A stretch of DNA of 64,000 nucleotides from Betaproteobacteria bacterium. GTDB taxonomy: Bacteria > Pseudomonadota > Gammaproteobacteria > Burkholderiales > Rhodocyclaceae. The stretch is taken from contig JADIYD010000001.1 in the NCBI GenBank assembly GCA_016705475.1, forward strand, positions 124,001 to 188,000. Direction: 5' to 3'. Under the pieces are notes generated by a model. It did not search any database. It was not told where the DNA came from and saw only the letters and a list, made by a program, of their open reading frames with translations. A program made the translations under genes and the position numbers. The number at the start of each line of letters is the position of its first letter. The first letter of the stretch is position 1. Positions 62,536 to 64,000 of the stretch are shown piece by piece.

Positions 62536-63141
62536 ATGGAACTGAAAGAACTACTGGCATTGAATGAACCGTCCGTCGAACAGTACGGCGAGATGGAAAA
62601 GCAATTGCTCAGCATTGCGCGTGCAGCTTCGGCAGAAATCACCCGACTGGACGCCGAAGGCCTGGCCCGTGGCGCCGACCGCTTGCTGGGCCATGATGAT
62701 GGTGGCGAGGCGCGCGCGGCTGCAAGGGCTACGGCAGAACAACGCCGCTCCGACGCTGAAAACGTGCTTGCCGATGTTCGCGGCAAGTCTGCATCCCTGC
62801 AGGCTCGCCTGGAGAAAGAGGCCGACGAGCAGGCTTGGGCAGAGGTGCGCCGGCTTTTTGCGGCACGGTCCCGCGCAATGGAAGAAATCGACGCCCTATG
62901 TTCGAAGATCGGCGAACTCTACGAACCCCCTAAAATTGACCTGCGCAATGCAGAAGCAATGCGCCGCGAGATGGCCGCGGTGTATCGCGACATGAGGGCC
63001 AAGCGGATTGATGTGCATGACGGCACGCGGCTGGTCTACGTGCTCAACGCGCTCCGGCAGGCCTATGAAACCGACGTATTGCAGAAGCGACTTGAAAAGC
63101 TGGAGAGTTTTTATGGCACGCAACATCAAAAAGCGCCTTGA
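62536..63141 (+). CDS. Coiled-coil phage protein, 201 residues
   Basis: Highly charged, Ala/Glu/Arg-rich protein that is predicted to be almost all helix and coiled coil (AAARATAEQRRSDAENVLAD in the middle). ATG 62536 follows AAAGGGGACTC. No family recognised; a structural or assembly role is inferred from the neighbours. Confidence 0.6.
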   Translation: MELKELLALNEPSVEQYGEMEKQLLSIARAASAEITRLDAEGLARGADRLLGHDDGGEARAAARATAEQRRSDAENVLADVRGKSASLQARLEKEADEQAWAEVRRLFAARSRAMEEIDALCSKIGELYEPPKIDLRNAEAMRREMAAVYRDMRAKRIDVHDGTRLVYVLNALRQAYETDVLQKRLEKLESFYGTQHQKAP

Positions 63142-63475
63142 GGCCCTAGAGGGGGGGCGCAGCAAAGCAGATCAAGACGAAGATGAAGATGGGCTGAGAA
63201 GCGAGATAGCCGAGGCCGAGCGCCAGGCTTGCCTCATTGCTGCCTGGCATCAACATCATAAACTCAGTGTGCCGATTGGTAGCGTGCTGCCTGACATGCT
63301 GCGATATGTCGATGAAAGTGAGGCCAGGCGCTTGCTGGCGATGGACTACAACTCAATATATCGGGCTATCGGCATGCCCAACCACACGGCAGTCGCGAAA
63401 GCGGTACCACAAGCGAAGCCCGAGGAAAGGGCAATGCCACAGGTCCAAGTTCCGGGGTGGCATCGTGGTCGATAG
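63113..63475 (+). CDS. Hypothetical phage protein, 120 residues
   Basis: Starts inside the end of the previous gene with the ribosome site GGAGAG. It has a basic start (MARNIKKRLEALEGG), an acidic run of Asp/Glu and then a mixed region with VPIGSVLPDMLRYVDESE. No family recognised. It overlaps the next gene by 11 bp. Confidence 0.6.
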   Translation: MARNIKKRLEALEGGRSKADQDEDEDGLRSEIAEAERQACLIAAWHQHHKLSVPIGSVLPDMLRYVDESEARRLLAMDYNSIYRAIGMPNHTAVAKAVPQAKPEERAMPQVQVPGWHRGR

Positions 63476-63722
63476 CAAGGCGCCCGGGGATAAGCTGCTG
63501 GTCGATTGGTTCCGGGTGATTGTCGACCTTGACCGTGAGGGCTACGGCGCAACGGTTGTCGCGCTGTCCATTGAAGTCCCGAAAACGACGCTGCTTGGGT
63601 GGAAGCAAGGCAGTCGGCCGAAGTACGAGGAGGCGTGCCTGCTGATTGACCTATGGGCCAGGGTGTTGAAAAAGGAGCGTGACCAAGTGCCGATGATCAG
63701 CCCCTTTGACTTCCGGCGGTAG
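63465..63722 (+). CDS. Small helix-turn-helix phage protein, 85 residues
   Basis: The GTG start at 63465 follows CCGGGGTGGCATC; the protein has a short helix-turn-helix-like region (SIEVPKTTLLGWKQGSRPKY) and a basic C-terminal helix, so it may be a late regulator or a terminase small-subunit-like protein. It is the last rightward gene visible. Confidence 0.6.
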   Translation: MVDSKAPGDKLLVDWFRVIVDLDREGYGATVVALSIEVPKTTLLGWKQGSRPKYEEACLLIDLWARVLKKERDQVPMISPFDFRR

Positions 63723-63759
63723 GTGTTTCCGCCCCTTCTCCCCTTTTCGCCTGGCGGGG

Positions 63760-63855
63760 CTAGGGGGCGGCGCTGGCCTTGTGCTTGTCTTGCTGCTCCG
63801 GTGATAGGGCGCGGGCAGATTCGGTTTTCTGGATACTCGCAACGATAAGGCTCAT
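63760..63855 (-). CDS. Tiny leftward ORF, 31 residues, coupled to the gene upstream
   Basis: MSLIVASIQKTESARALSPE with an ATG overlapping the stop of the upstream leftward gene (ATGA). Such overlaps are common in phage operons. Its small size makes it tentative. Confidence 0.4.
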   Translation of the reverse strand: MSLIVASIQKTESARALSPEQQDKHKASAAP

Positions 63856-64000
63856 GCTGCCACCTCTTTGGAATTGCTCGCCATACCAACCAGTGATTCG
63901 GCGAGTTCATCAACTTTAGAGAGAAGGTCTTTCACAGCCCATGAAGCATTGTCGCGTGAAACATCATCCACTTCCCCGGATCGCCCAATCAAGTCAACAA
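63852..64000 (-). CDS. Leftward phage gene, 5' end outside the window
   Basis: The minus strand is open from the right edge to a TGA at 63852 and encodes at least 48 residues ending LLSKVDELAESLVGMASNSK. Unrecognised. It shows that the rightward transcription unit meets a leftward one here. Confidence 0.5.
   Translation of the reverse strand, partial: VDLIGRSGEVDDVSRDNASWAVKDLLSKVDELAESLVGMASNSKEVAA

Larger units (their letters stand above)
53639..64000. mobile_element. Prophage, left part; right end outside the window
   Basis: Between yicC and the right edge lie an integrase, an AlpA-like regulator, replication genes and virion-type genes, nearly all rightward with overlapping starts. No host gene and no copy of the host-dispersed repeat occur here. 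No tRNA gene sits at the left boundary, so the attachment site is probably intergenic, after the yicC terminator. Portal, capsid, terminase and lysis genes are not seen and should lie to the right, if present. Confidence 0.85.

Noticed and set aside
1..64000. CRISPR arrays, insertion sequences, rRNA and tRNA genes
   Set aside because: No regularly spaced repeats, transposase motifs or RNA cloverleafs were seen anywhere in the window.

Overview
The window looks like the chromosome of a betaproteobacterium of the order Rhodocyclales (Dechloromonas/Azonexus-like). This rests on high GC, on gene orders such as thiD-thiE-hemL, yqgE-ruvX-pyrR-pyrB-pyrX, argS-SPOR-dsbA and hemW-rdgB-rph-PP2C-kinase-yicC, and on protein flavour. 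There is no rRNA or tRNA gene in the window, so the genus is an inference. About 53.6 kb is host core genome. The last 10.4 kb is the left part of a prophage that runs off the right edge.

Layout. 0-5.3 kb: the 3' part of mtgA, the Mg2+ channel gene mgtE, then a leftward thiD-thiE-hemL-gdx operon with overlapping genes (thiamine, heme, guanidinium export). 5.5-14.6 kb: a Pil-Chp chemosensory operon, pilG-pilH-pilI-pilJ-pilL, for twitching motility. 14.6-16 kb: a photolyase gene. 16-19.7 kb: yqgE-ruvX-pyrR-pyrB-pyrX, a pyrimidine cluster whose dihydroorotase-like member lacks the metal-binding HxH and carries a frameshift. 19.8-22.1 kb: yggS-proC-yggT-yggU, divergent from the pilT-pilU retraction ATPases (22.2-24.4 kb), which complete the pilus theme. 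24.4-31 kb: a DUF4197 lipoprotein-like gene, rep helicase, an Ala/Lys-rich exported protein, a cytochrome c, mobA, pncC and DUF302. 31-36 kb: a large SWIM-SNF2 helicase and ubiB. 36-43.7 kb: a diguanylate cyclase, a DNA glycosylase, argS-SPOR-dsbA-SDR-thiS-thiG-trmB, with a frameshift in trmB. 43.8-53.5 kb: a diheme cytochrome c, rdgC, ychJ, an ABC-F ATPase, yidB, then leftward kinase-PP2C-rph-rdgB-hemW and divergent yicC.

53.6-64 kb is a prophage: P4-type integrase, a small AlpA-like regulator, replication genes (including a frameshifted RecA-fold helicase), then virion-type genes of podovirus character. No capsid, portal or terminase gene is visible, so those should lie to the right.

The least expected signal is a dispersed element of about 35 bp. 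Its core is CGGTCAACCGG, followed by a short A-rich (or T-rich) spacer and GGCCAAAA. I found 14 copies in the host part and none in the prophage. Four of the six convergent gene pairs carry it between their 3' ends. Other copies sit inside genes, including two that encode the hydrophobic core of two different signal peptides. A second theme is three single-base insertions that break otherwise well-conserved genes (pyrX, trmB, phage helicase), which points either to sequence errors or to recent lesions.
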